Assembly (NCBI RefSeq): GCF_004123905.1 | Contig: NZ_MZXW01000011.1 | Location: 1-64,000, forward strand | Direction: 5' to 3' | DNA: 64,000 nucleotides | Source: Bradyrhizobium betae | Lineage (GTDB): Bacteria; Pseudomonadota; Alphaproteobacteria; Rhizobiales; Xanthobacteraceae | Shown: positions 20,753 to 30,215 of the stretch, piece after piece | Layout of the letters: each line of letters starts with the position of its first letter | Position numbering within the stretch: the stretch's first letter is position 1 | Translations under genes and position numbers: made by a program | Notes under the pieces: model-generated | Seen by the model: only the letters and a program-made list of their open reading frames with translations | Told to the model about the DNA's origin: nothing | The model's database searches: none

Positions 20753-21793
20753 TTGAATACCACCATCATGCTGTTCCTGGTGCAGGACGGCATCACCAAT
20801 GGCGCGATCTATGCGCTGCTCGGCCTGGCGCTGGTGCTGGTGTTCGCCGTCACCCGCGTCATCCTGATCCCCCAGGGCGAATTCGTCACCTACGGCGCGC
20901 TGACCTATGCCTCGCTGGCCGCGGGCCAGATGCCGGGCACGGCCAAGCTCGCGCTGGCGCTCGGCATCGGCGCCTTCGCCTTCGACCTGTTCGTCGCCCG
21001 CAAGGCGCTGCATGGCCGGCTGATCCTGCGCAGCTTCCTCACCAATGTCGTGCTGCCGGCCATCGTGCTGGCGCTGACCATATACTTCGCCGCCCAGAAG
21101 CCGCCAGTCGCAATCTGCATCGCGCTGTCGCTGGTGATCGTGGCGATGATCGGCCTGTATCTCTACCGCGTTGCGTTCCAGCCGCTGGCGCACACCTCGG
21201 TGCTGGTGCTGCTGATCGCATCGGTCGGCGTCCACCTCGCGCTGCAGGGGCTGGGCCTGCTGTTCTTCGGCGCCGAAGGCCAGCGCGGACCTGCCGTGCT
21301 GTCAGGCTCCTTCACCGCCGGCGCGCTGCGCTTCACCGGCCAAAGCCTCACGGTCTACGGCATCACCATCGCCTTCATCGTCGGGCTCTGGCTGTTCTTC
21401 GGCCTGACACTCTACGGCAAGGCGCTGCGCGCGACCGCGGTGAACCGGCTCGGCGCGCGGCTGGCCGGCATCCGCACCACCCTATCGGGGCAGATCGCCT
21501 TCCTGCTGGCCTCCGTGATCGGCGCGCTGTCCGGCATCATGATCGTGCCGATCACGACGCTCTACTATGACAGTGGCTTCCTGATCGGCCTGAAGGGCTT
21601 TGTCGCCGCGATCATCGGCGGCCTCGTCAGCTACCCCCTCACGGCGATCGCGGCGCTGTTCGTCGGCATCGTCGAGGCGTTCTCGTCCTTCTACGCCTCC
21701 AACTACAAGGAGGTGATCGTCTTCATGCTGCTGATCCCCGTGCTGCTGCTGCGCTCGCTCGCCGCGCCCGCGGTCGAAGAAGAGAAGGACTGA
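20753..21793 (+). CDS. HAAT-family ABC transporter permease (CouSTU-type system)
   Basis: A LivH-type permease of 346 residues with the signature GITNGAIYALLGLALVLVF near the N-terminus and the coupling loop ALRATAVNRLGARLAGIRT near residue 230. I chose TTG 20753 because GAGGGGGAG lies ten bases upstream; ATG 20768 is the alternative. It is followed within eight bases by a permease-ATPase fusion gene and then an ATPase gene. By comparison with R. palustris CouPSTU (from memory), the likely cargo is hydroxycinnamates, with the binding protein encoded 12 kb away at 36276. Confidence 0.88.
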   Translation: MNTTIMLFLVQDGITNGAIYALLGLALVLVFAVTRVILIPQGEFVTYGALTYASLAAGQMPGTAKLALALGIGAFAFDLFVARKALHGRLILRSFLTNVVLPAIVLALTIYFAAQKPPVAICIALSLVIVAMIGLYLYRVAFQPLAHTSVLVLLIASVGVHLALQGLGLLFFGAEGQRGPAVLSGSFTAGALRFTGQSLTVYGITIAFIVGLWLFFGLTLYGKALRATAVNRLGARLAGIRTTLSGQIAFLLASVIGALSGIMIVPITTLYYDSGFLIGLKGFVAAIIGGLVSYPLTAIAALFVGIVEAFSSFYASNYKEVIVFMLLIPVLLLRSLAAPAVEEEKD

Positions 21794-21800
21794 GGCCAAG

Positions 21801-23570
21801 ATGCAGAGCCGGCTTCCCATCCTCGTCTTCGCAGCTCTGATGGCGGCGATCCCGTTTGTTCCGGGCATGCCGCCGTTCTGGATCGTGCTGCTCGACAATA
21901 TCGGCCTGACCGCGCTGGTCGCGATGGGCCTCGTGCTGCTCACCGGCGTCGGCGGCCTGACCTCGTTCGGTCAGGCAGCTTTCGTCGGCTTCGGCGCCTA
22001 CACCACCGCTGTGCTGTCGACAGCCTATGGCCTGTCGCCCTGGCTGACCTTGCCGCTGTCGCTCCTGGTCAGCGGATTGCTGGCCGTGCTGCTCGGCCTC
22101 GTCACCGTCCGCCTCTCCGGCCATTATCTGCCGCTCGGCACGCTCGCCTGGGGGCTCGGGCTGTTTTATCTCTTCAGCAAGCTGGAATTCCTGGGACGCA
22201 ACGACGGCATCTCGGCGATCCCGCCGCTGTCGATCGGTTCGTTCAAGATGCTCTCGCCCGGCTCGATCTATTACGCGATCTGGGTCGCCGTGATCGTCTC
22301 GGCGCTGCTGACGGTGAACCTTTTGGACTCCCGCACCGGCCGCGCCATTCGCGCGCTGCGCCGCGGCCATGTCGCGGCCGAAGCGTTCGGCGTGCATACG
22401 CCGCGCGCGAAAATGCTGGTGTTCATTCATGCCGCGGTGCTCGCCGGCCTCTCCGGATGGCTCTACGCCCACCTTCAGCGCGCCGTGAATCCGACGCCGT
22501 TCGGCGCGCAGGCCGGCATCGAATATCTCTTCATCGCGGTGGTCGGCGGCGCCGGCTATGTCTGGGGCGGTGTGCTGGGGGCGGCGATCGTCGTGGTCCT
22601 GAAAGAGGTGCTGCAAAGCTATCTGCCGCTGATCCTGCCCGGCTCCGGCCAGGTCGAGACCATCGTGTTCGGCATCATGCTGGTGGCGCTGCTTCAGCTC
22701 GCGCCCGGCGGCGTCTGGCCGTGGCTGATGTCGTTCCTGCCCGAGCGCACCGATGGCAAAAAGCCGGACACCTCGCTGAAGCTGGAGCAGCGCACCCGCG
22801 CGCCCAGCCAGGACAGCGTGCTGCTTCATGTCGAGAAGGCGCGAAAACAGTTCGGCGGCGTGATCGCGGTCAACAACGTCTCCTTCGACGTCCAGGCCCG
22901 CGAGATCGTCGCATTGATCGGTCCGAACGGCGCCGGCAAGAGCACGACGTTCAACCTGATCACCGGCGTGCTGTCGGCGACGTCAGGCTCGATCTCGGTG
23001 CTCGGCAAGAAGGTCGACAACGCGCCGCCGCAGGAGATCGTCAAGCTCGGCATCAGCAGGACCTTCCAGCATGTGAAGCTGGTGCCCGACATGACCGTGC
23101 TGGAGAATGTCGCGATCGGCGCGCATCTGCGCGGCCATTCCGGGCCGATCGCCTCGATGCTGCGGCTCGACCGCGCCGACGAAGCCAAGCTGCTCGCCGA
23201 GGCCGCACGCCAGATCGAGCGCGTTGGCCTTGCCGAGCAGATGCACCAGCTCGCAGGCTCGCTCTCGCTAGGACAGCAGCGCATCGTCGAGATCGCGCGT
23301 GCACTGTGCGTCGATCCGATGCTGCTGCTGCTCGACGAACCGGCCGCGGGCCTGCGCCACATGGAGAAGCAGCGGCTCGCCGCGCTCTTGCGTGAACTGC
23401 GCGACGGCGGCATGAGCGTGCTGCTGGTCGAGCACGACATGGGTTTTGTGATGAACCTCGCCGACCGCATCGTGGTGCTCGATTTCGGCACCAAGATCGC
23501 GGAAGGCACGCCCGCCACGATCAAGACCAACCCCGAAGTGATCAAGGCCTATCTCGGAGTGGCGGCATGA
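21801..23570 (+). CDS. fused HAAT permease (LivM) and ATP-binding protein (LivG)
   Basis: A 589-residue fusion. Residues 1-315 are a LivM-type permease with [21 protein letters not shown] and the coupling loop [21 protein letters not shown]. After a linker of about 25 hydrophilic residues, a LivG-type ATPase starts near 340: Walker [13 protein letters not shown], signature [16 protein letters not shown], Walker [12 protein letters not shown] and [18 protein letters not shown]. Both halves look complete, so it should supply one channel half and one nucleotide-binding domain. It overlaps the next gene by four bases. Confidence 0.92.
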   Translation: MQSRLPILVFAALMAAIPFVPGMPPFWIVLLDNIGLTALVAMGLVLLTGVGGLTSFGQAAFVGFGAYTTAVLSTAYGLSPWLTLPLSLLVSGLLAVLLGLVTVRLSGHYLPLGTLAWGLGLFYLFSKLEFLGRNDGISAIPPLSIGSFKMLSPGSIYYAIWVAVIVSALLTVNLLDSRTGRAIRALRRGHVAAEAFGVHTPRAKMLVFIHAAVLAGLSGWLYAHLQRAVNPTPFGAQAGIEYLFIAVVGGAGYVWGGVLGAAIVVVLKEVLQSYLPLILPGSGQVETIVFGIMLVALLQLAPGGVWPWLMSFLPERTDGKKPDTSLKLEQRTRAPSQDSVLLHVEKARKQFGGVIAVNNVSFDVQAREIVALIGPNGAGKSTTFNLITGVLSATSGSISVLGKKVDNAPPQEIVKLGISRTFQHVKLVPDMTVLENVAIGAHLRGHSGPIASMLRLDRADEAKLLAEAARQIERVGLAEQMHQLAGSLSLGQQRIVEIARALCVDPMLLLLDEPAAGLRHMEKQRLAALLRELRDGGMSVLLVEHDMGFVMNLADRIVVLDFGTKIAEGTPATIKTNPEVIKAYLGVAA

Positions 23571-24298
23571 GCGCGCTGTTGTCCGTCACCGACGCGCATG
23601 TCGCCTATGGCAAGGTCGAGGCGGTGCGCTCGGTCTCGCTCGAGGTCGGCCAAAACCAGATCGTCACCATCGTCGGCGCCAACGGCGCCGGCAAGACCAC
23701 GCTGCTGTCCGCCATCATGGGCATTTTGCCGCTGAAGGGCCGCGTCGCCTTTGCCGGCCATGACCTCGCCCGGCTCGATATCGAGGACCGCGTCGCGATG
23801 GGCCTCGGCCTCGTGCCGGAGCATCGCGAGCTGTTCGTGACCATGAATGTCGAGGACAATCTGGAGCTCGGCGCCTTCCGCATCGAGCGAAGCAAGGCCA
23901 AGGCCTCGATGGAGCGCGTCTACACGCTGTTCCCGCGGCTGAAGGAGCGCCGCAAGCAGCTCGCCGGCACGCTCTCCGGCGGTGAGCAGCAGATGCTGGC
24001 CATGGGCCGCGCGCTGATGGGCGAGCCGAAGCTGCTGATGCTGGACGAGCCGAGCCTCGGTCTCGCTCCCATCATCGTCGCCGACATCTTTCGGATCGTC
24101 ACCGAGCTCCGCGCCAGCGGCGTCTCGGTGCTGCTGGTCGAGCAGAATGCGCAGGCCGCGCTGAAGATCGCCGACCAGGCCTATGTGATGGAGCTCGGCG
24201 AGTTCGTGCTGAGCGGGAAGGCGAGTGACATCGCGGCGAATGAACGCGTTGCGGCAAGTTATCTCGGCTTCCAGCACGAAGGTGCGAGTGTGTTGTAG
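23567..24298 (+). CDS. HAAT-family ABC transporter ATP-binding protein (LivF type)
   Basis: A 243-residue LivF-type ATPase with Walker A GANGAGKTT near residue 43, LSGGEQQMLAMGRAL, Walker B LLMLDEPSLGLAP and VEQNAQAALKIADQAYVMELG. It overlaps the fusion gene (ATGA) and completes the transporter: one permease, one fusion, one ATPase. No binding-protein gene is attached to this operon. Confidence 0.93.
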   Translation: MSALLSVTDAHVAYGKVEAVRSVSLEVGQNQIVTIVGANGAGKTTLLSAIMGILPLKGRVAFAGHDLARLDIEDRVAMGLGLVPEHRELFVTMNVEDNLELGAFRIERSKAKASMERVYTLFPRLKERRKQLAGTLSGGEQQMLAMGRALMGEPKLLMLDEPSLGLAPIIVADIFRIVTELRASGVSVLLVEQNAQAALKIADQAYVMELGEFVLSGKASDIAANERVAASYLGFQHEGASVL

Positions 24299-24324
24299 TT
24301 CCGGGACGCTTCCTCGAACTCAGC

Positions 24325-24426
24325 TGTCATCGCCCGGCCTTGACCGGGCGATCCAGTACTCCGAGGCAGTCGTGATTGACCGATGGGCCGCGGCGTACTG
24401 GATGCCCCGCCTGCGCGGGCATGACA
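24325..24426. repeat. palindromic intergenic repeat (ATCCAGTAC family), copy 3
   Basis: The left half starts TGTCATCGCCCGGCC and ends GATCCAGTAC; the right half starts GTACTGGATGCCCCGCC and ends ATGACA. It has the same architecture as the copies at 3319 and 19945. It separates the ATPase gene from the convergent flavin-oxidase gene. Confidence 0.78.
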
Positions 24427-24463
24427 CCGAGAATGCGGCGATACCATTCCTACGGCCTCATCA

Positions 24464-25084
24464 TTACGCCGTCTTCTCGCCCTTCAACGCCGCAACTTCC
24501 GCCTCCAGCTCCGCGATCCGCGCATCCCTCGCCGCCAGCGCCGCTGCGACATCGGTCGCATCAAATTTCTGCGGGATATGCTGCGGGCAGTTGGTATCCC
24601 ACGCTGTGATCTTGAACAGGATCACCTGCTCCGGCCGGGCGCGGTAGCCTTTCGGCATCAGCGAGTTTGTCAGCGCCTCATCGTCCTCGACCACGCGCGC
24701 CTCACCCCAGAGCTTCACCCGGCGGCGATGGGCGTAGTCCATTACGAAGATGTAGGCCTTGGGATTTTCGGACAGGTTTCCCTGCGTGATGTATTGCCGG
24801 TTGCCGGCATAGTCCGTGAATGCCAGCGTCTGCTTGTCCAGCACCTTCAAAAAGCCCTTCGGGCCGCCGCGGTGCTGGATATAGGGCTGGCCATCGGCCG
24901 AGGCCGTCGCGAAATAGAAGCTGTTGGCGTCAGCCAGGAACGCCGCCAGGTTCTCGTCGACCTCGGTGCGCCAGCCGCGCTGCTCGGCATGAGCATAGCC
25001 TTCGCGGGACCCCTTTCGGGTCTGGATCGATTTCACCGCCGGCGAAAAGGCCACGTCGCTGGCGTAGGTGTGAGTTTCCGTCAT
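24464..25084 (-). CDS. pyridoxamine 5'-phosphate oxidase-family flavoprotein
   Basis: A 206-residue protein of the PNPOx-like split-barrel family. Conserved stretches are FYFATASADGQPYIQHRGG (FMN-binding strand), FTDYAGNRQYITQGNLSENPKAYIFVMDY and RVKLWGEARVV. Such proteins bind FMN and often reduce small electrophiles or haem-like substrates; the substrate here is unknown. The last 25 residues (ARIAELEAEVAALKG) look like a short coiled coil. ATG 25084 has GGAG eight bases upstream. It is divergent from a LysR gene that probably regulates it. Confidence 0.88.
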   Translation of the reverse strand: MTETHTYASDVAFSPAVKSIQTRKGSREGYAHAEQRGWRTEVDENLAAFLADANSFYFATASADGQPYIQHRGGPKGFLKVLDKQTLAFTDYAGNRQYITQGNLSENPKAYIFVMDYAHRRRVKLWGEARVVEDDEALTNSLMPKGYRARPEQVILFKITAWDTNCPQHIPQKFDATDVAAALAARDARIAELEAEVAALKGEKTA

Positions 25085-25168
25085 CGGGACATCTCCTGGA
25101 ATTCCGGCGCATGTCTGCATCTTTCATCCAAAATATGGACCTTTCGTCGTCTAAAACAATCGAGCTTC

Positions 25169-25197
25169 TTGACACTTCATCGTTGCAATATATGCAA
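25169..25197 (+). promoter_or_regulatory. LysR gene promoter with overlapping LysR-type box
   Basis: A consensus -35 TTGACA lies at 25169-25174. TTGCAATATATGCAA (25183-25197) is an inverted repeat containing the LysR-type T-N11-A pattern and overlaps the expected -10 (TATGCA near 25191). The LysR start codon is only about ten bases beyond, with no Shine-Dalgarno, so the message may be nearly leaderless and autoregulated. Confidence 0.6.
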
Positions 25198-25204
25198 TAA
25201 TGCC

Positions 25205-26089
25205 ATGGACCGCTTTGAAGCCATGCACGTCTTCGTCACCGTCGCCGATCTGCGCGGCTTTGCGCCGGCGGCACGAAAACTACGGCTGTCGCCTTCGGCG
25301 GTGACGCGGCTGATCGCGGCGCTGGAGGAGCATCTCGGCGCACGGCTGCTGCAGCGGACCACAAGGCAGGTGAGGCTGACGGATGTCGGCACACGCTATC
25401 TGGAGCGGGCGCGGCGCATCCTCGCCGATGTCGAGGAGGCCGACGGTTTTGCGCGGGAGGAACGCAACCGGCCGAGCGGACGTCTGGTGGTGTCGGCACC
25501 GGTCGGTTTTGGACGGCTGCATGTCGGACCGGTCATGACCGAGTATCTCAAGCGCTACTCCGAGGTCTCCGGCGAGCTCAGGCTCTCGGATAACCTCGTT
25601 AACCTGGTCGAGGACGCCATCGACGCCGCCGTCCGCATTGGACATCTCGCCGACTCCTCACTCGTCGCGCGCCAGGTCGGTGAAATGCGGCGGATCACGG
25701 TGGCGACGCCAGGCTATTTGAAGCGTCACGGCGAGCCGAAGACGCCGGAGGAATTGCTCGCGCACGAGACCATCGCGTTCGGCCCATCCGCGAGCTGGCA
25801 CTTCGTGCAGGACGGCCGCGACATCGAGGGGACGCCGACGCCACGCTTCACCAGCAACAGCGCCGACGCCGCCCTGCAATATGCCGAAGCCGGCGGCGGC
25901 GTGACGCGCGTGCTGGCCTATCAGGCCGCCGAGGGCTTGAGGCGCGGGCGGCTGAAAATCGTGCTGGCGAAGTACGAGCATCCGACGCTGCCGATCCACA
26001 TCGTCTACCCGACCTCGCGCCTGCTCTCGGCCAAGGTGCGCACGTTCATCGATCTCGTGGTGGAGACGGCGGAGTGGAAGTTTGGGTGA
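25205..26089 (+). CDS. LysR family transcriptional regulator
   Basis: A 294-residue LysR-type regulator. The N-terminal helix-turn-helix reads FVTVADLRGFAPAARKLRLSPSAVTRLIAALEEHLGARLLQRTTR, followed by the linker helix and a periplasmic-binding-like effector domain (GRLVVSAPVGFGRLHVGPVM, IDAAVRIGHLADSSLVARQVGE). It belongs to the common single-domain group that controls a divergent oxidoreductase gene. ATG 25205 is the only start that keeps the canonical N-terminus MDRFEAMHVFV; it has no ribosome site. Confidence 0.93.
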   Translation: MDRFEAMHVFVTVADLRGFAPAARKLRLSPSAVTRLIAALEEHLGARLLQRTTRQVRLTDVGTRYLERARRILADVEEADGFAREERNRPSGRLVVSAPVGFGRLHVGPVMTEYLKRYSEVSGELRLSDNLVNLVEDAIDAAVRIGHLADSSLVARQVGEMRRITVATPGYLKRHGEPKTPEELLAHETIAFGPSASWHFVQDGRDIEGTPTPRFTSNSADAALQYAEAGGGVTRVLAYQAAEGLRRGRLKIVLAKYEHPTLPIHIVYPTSRLLSAKVRTFIDLVVETAEWKFG

Positions 26090-26094
26090 GTTCT

Positions 26095-26227
26095 CGTGTC
26101 CCGGACGCGCTGCGGCGTGAAACGCTGCTGCGCAGAGCCGGGACCCAGAAGGCCTTAGGGTGATTGCTGATGGATGGGCCCCGGCTCTGCGGAGCGGCAC
26201 TTCGCGCCGCACCGCGTCCGGGGCACG
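26095..26227. repeat. palindromic intergenic repeat (GTCCGGGACACG family), copy 2
   Basis: Terminal arms 26095-26109 and 26213-26227 (15 bases) pair with one mismatch. The inner arms CAGAGCCGGG and CCCCGGCTCTG also pair. It matches the element at 2399-2509 and lies between convergent genes. Confidence 0.78.
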
Positions 26228-26240
26228 GAGAGAGTGGGGC

Positions 26241-26660
26241 TCACCCCTTCTTCGGCACCACGCGGAACGTCCCGCTTGCCCGCGCGATCACGACATCATC
26301 GGCCTTTGCGAGGCTCTGCGCGAAGCAGATCGTCTTGCCGGTCTTGATCACGTCGCTCTCGATCGCCAACCACTGGCCGATTTCGGCGGAGCCGACGAAA
26401 TCGATCGTGAGCGACACCGTCACGAAGGACGTTTTCCAGTCCGTCATCAGGGCGCAGCTATAGCCCATGGCGTTGTCGGCGAGTGCGGTGATGAGGCCGC
26501 CATGGATCAGGCCGCGGCCGTTGGTGTGCGGCCTTGCCAGCCGCAGGCCGATGATGACGGCCTTGTCGGTGTTCCTGGAGTAGAGCGGCTCCCAGGGCTC
26601 GGTGAGAGGACTCTTGCGGAAGAGCGGCTCGAAGCCGGCGGGGATGTCCGTGGAGATCAT
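26241..26660 (-). CDS. PaaI-type hotdog thioesterase
   Basis: A single-domain hotdog protein of 139 residues. NGRGLIHGGLITALADNAMGYS carries the HGG motif and the catalytic acidic helix typical of PaaI-type acyl-CoA thioesterases, and SFVTVSLTIDFVGSA is the following strand. It would hydrolyse a small acyl- or aryl-CoA; the substrate is unknown. The start could be ATG 26660 (chosen, closest to the usual N-terminus) or ATG 26690 or 26717. Its position between aromatic genes fits a housekeeping role in CoA release, but no operon partner is adjacent. Confidence 0.85.
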   Translation of the reverse strand: MISTDIPAGFEPLFRKSPLTEPWEPLYSRNTDKAVIIGLRLARPHTNGRGLIHGGLITALADNAMGYSCALMTDWKTSFVTVSLTIDFVGSAEIGQWLAIESDVIKTGKTICFAQSLAKADDVVIARASGTFRVVPKKG

Positions 26661-26817
26661 GGGTATCTCGCGTTGCTGCGTTGCCGGCATTGAACGCCAC
26701 GTCGATGACGGTTTCACCGCCTACAAAGTTTTAAACGAGATTTGCGGGGGTGTTTGAAACGGGCGGCGCCGTCGCCACGCCACCAGAGGCCGGAGTGTTG
26801 AATCGAGAGGCCGCGGC

Positions 26818-26850
26818 GTACTGGATGCCCCGCCTTCGCGGGGCATGACA
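26818..26850. repeat. half copy of the ATCCAGTAC-family repeat
   Basis: Only the right half (GTACTGGATGCCCCGCC to GGGGCATGACA) is present. It is followed directly by another repeat at 26871. It shows that the family's half-elements can occur alone. Confidence 0.65.
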
Positions 26851-26870
26851 GTCTTTGTTGAAACGCAGTT

Positions 26871-26961
26871 CCGTAGGGTGGGCAAAGCGAAGCGTGCCCA
26901 CGAGCTTCGCAATTGTCGGAAGACGTGGGCATGGCGCTTCGCGCCTTTTCCCACCCTACGG
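26871..26961. repeat. palindromic repeat (CCGTAGGGTGGG family)
   Basis: Terminal arms CCGTAGGGTGGG (26871-26882) and CCCACCCTACGG (26950-26961) are perfect reverse complements; internal blocks (GCGAAGCG / CGCTTCGC, GTGCCCACG / CGTGGGCAT) pair as well. It lies beyond the 3' end of pobA. Confidence 0.78.
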
Positions 26962-26977
26962 CACCGTCTTCGCCGCC

Positions 26978-28351
<1,374 letters not shown>

Positions 28352-28399
28352 GAGACCGGGCCATCGAAGCCCGCAGTCACAAAGAGGGAGAGACGCGTG

Positions 28400-29416
28400 A
28401 TGAGAAAAGCCTGTCTGGCTTTGCTGCTGGCAGCAAGCGTGACGCCTGCATTTGCGCAGGACAAGCCCGTCGACCTGAAGGTCTCGCACTGGGTGCCGGC
28501 GTCGCACCCGCTGCAGAAATCCCTGGAAGACTGGGTGGCCGCGGTGAACAAGGATTCCGGCGGCACCATCACTGGCAAGGTGTTTCCGGCCCAGCAGCTC
28601 GGCAAGGCTTTCGACCATTACGATATGGCGCGCGACGGCATCGCCGACGTCACCTATGTCAATCCCGGCTACCAGCCCGGCCGCTTCCCGATCATCGGCG
28701 CCGGCGAACTGCCGTTCCTGATCTCGGATGCCAAGGGCGGATCGATGGGCCTGGACGCCTGGTATCGCAAATATGCCGAGAAGGAGATGAAGGACGTCAA
28801 ATACTGCCTCGCCTTCGTCCACTCGCCCTCCTCGTTCCATTCCAAGACCAAGAAGATCGTGATGCCGGAGGACGTGAAGGGCCTGAAGATCCGCCCCGCC
28901 CACGCGACCATGGCGAATTTCGTCACCTCTCTCGGCGGCACCAATGTGCAGTCCTCGGCGCCGGAAGTGCGCGACATCATCGAGCGCGGCGTTGCCGACG
29001 GCGTCACCTTCCCCTGGGGCTCCCTGGTGCTGTTCGGCATCGACAAGGTGACCAAGTACGACATGGAGGCGCCGCTCTACACCACGACCTTCGTGTTCGT
29101 AATGAACAAGGACAAGTACAACGCGATGTCCGACAAGCAGAAGGCCGCGATCGACAAGAACTGCTCGATCGAGATGGCGGGCGTGGTCGGCGAACACTGG
29201 GGCAAGTTCGAGGACGCCGGCGTCGACAAGGTGAAGGCGGAGTCGGACCACGAGGTGTACAAGCTGACGCCCGAGCAAACCGCCGCCTGGAAGAAAGCCG
29301 CCGAACCGCTGGTCAAGACCTGGGGCGACGGCGCCAAGAAGGCGGGCGCTGATCCGGATGCGGCGCTGGCGGACCTGAAGGCGTCGCTGAAGAAGTACAA
29401 CGCGCTGGCGGAGTAG
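28400..29416 (+). CDS. TRAP transporter solute receptor (DctP family, TarP-like)
   Basis: A 338-residue periplasmic receptor. The signal peptide MRKACLALLLAASVTPAFA is cleaved before QDK. DctP-type landmarks are LKVSHWVPASHPLQ, YDMARDGIADVTYVNPGYQPGRFP and the ligand-clamping region MPEDVKGLKIRPAHATMANF with the conserved Arg. It delivers ligand to the membrane pair encoded downstream. The neighbours (pobA, feruloyl-CoA synthetase) suggest aromatic acids; R. palustris TarPQM, as I recall, imports hydroxycinnamates. ATG 28400 has GAGGGAG nine bases upstream, and GTG 28397 is possible. Confidence 0.92.
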   Translation: MRKACLALLLAASVTPAFAQDKPVDLKVSHWVPASHPLQKSLEDWVAAVNKDSGGTITGKVFPAQQLGKAFDHYDMARDGIADVTYVNPGYQPGRFPIIGAGELPFLISDAKGGSMGLDAWYRKYAEKEMKDVKYCLAFVHSPSSFHSKTKKIVMPEDVKGLKIRPAHATMANFVTSLGGTNVQSSAPEVRDIIERGVADGVTFPWGSLVLFGIDKVTKYDMEAPLYTTTFVFVMNKDKYNAMSDKQKAAIDKNCSIEMAGVVGEHWGKFEDAGVDKVKAESDHEVYKLTPEQTAAWKKAAEPLVKTWGDGAKKAGADPDAALADLKASLKKYNALAE

Positions 29417-29512
29417 CCTTGCGTCGAAAGGAGCGCGGCGGCGAGGGGCATCTCGCCGCCGTGCTCCTGCGAGCGGGTTGAACGGTGAGGGGCGCATGGC
29501 GCGTCCTCTCCG

Positions 29513-29652
29513 TCTCCCCGCCTGCGGGGAGAGGGTTGGGGTGAGGGGGAATCTCCGCGGGGCGGTGGCAGTTGGACTCGCGGAGAGTCCCCCTCACCCG
29601 GAATCCGCGCTACGCGCAAATTCCGGCCTCTCCCCGCACGCGGGGAGAGGCG
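29513..29652. repeat. palindromic intergenic repeat (CCTCACCC/GGGGAGAGG family), copy 2
   Basis: Inverted blocks CTCCCCGCCTGCGGGGAGAG...CTCTCCCCGCACGCGGGGAG flank TTGGGGTGAGGGGGA...TCCCCCTCACCC. It sits inside the TRAP operon, between the receptor and small-permease genes, and may lower read-through so that receptor exceeds permease. Confidence 0.75.
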
Positions 29653-29703
29653 AAGGGCCGCCGCCGGGTCGAGAGCGAGAATGACATCACACAGGAAACT
29701 CCC

Positions 29704-30213
29704 ATGAAGCGCTCCTGGATGGACCGCATCATCGATACGATCGAATGGATCGCGGCCGGCTTTGTCGGCATCGTCGCGCTCGACATCTTCCTGTCGGTGC
29801 TGCTGCGCAACACGCTGAACTACGCGATCCCCGACTCGTTCGATATCGGCCGCATGCTGCTCGGCATCCTCATCTTCTGGGGCATTGCGGCGACCTCCTA
29901 TCGCGGCACCCACATCACGGTCGACCTGGTCTGGGGCAATGTCGGGCCGCGCTACCAGCGCTGGATCGACGTGTTCGCAACGCTGGTGCTGCTGTTCGTC
30001 GTGACCGTGCAGACCTGGACGCTGTTCGACAAGGTGCGCGGCACCTACAACGACAACGTCCACACCTTCGACATGCACATGCCGACCTGGCCGTTCTTCG
30101 CGGTCGCCTGGGTCGGTGACGCCTCGGCCGTGCTGCTGATCGCGATCCGCACCTACCGCCTGATCTTCCATCCCGAAGACATGCACGATCCCAAATTGAA
30201 GGCGACGGAGTAA
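29704..30213 (+). CDS. TRAP transporter small permease (DctQ family, TarQ-like)
   Basis: A 169-residue inner-membrane protein with four hydrophobic segments. IAAGFVGIVALDIFLSVLLRN in the first helix and RGTHITVDLVW after the second are DctQ hallmarks. It pairs with the large DctM permease, whose ATG lies two bases after this stop. The ATG at 29704 follows a weak AGGAAA; 287 bases of repeat-bearing sequence separate it from the receptor gene. Confidence 0.92.
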   Translation: MKRSWMDRIIDTIEWIAAGFVGIVALDIFLSVLLRNTLNYAIPDSFDIGRMLLGILIFWGIAATSYRGTHITVDLVWGNVGPRYQRWIDVFATLVLLFVVTVQTWTLFDKVRGTYNDNVHTFDMHMPTWPFFAVAWVGDASAVLLIAIRTYRLIFHPEDMHDPKLKATE

Positions 30214-30215
30214 TC

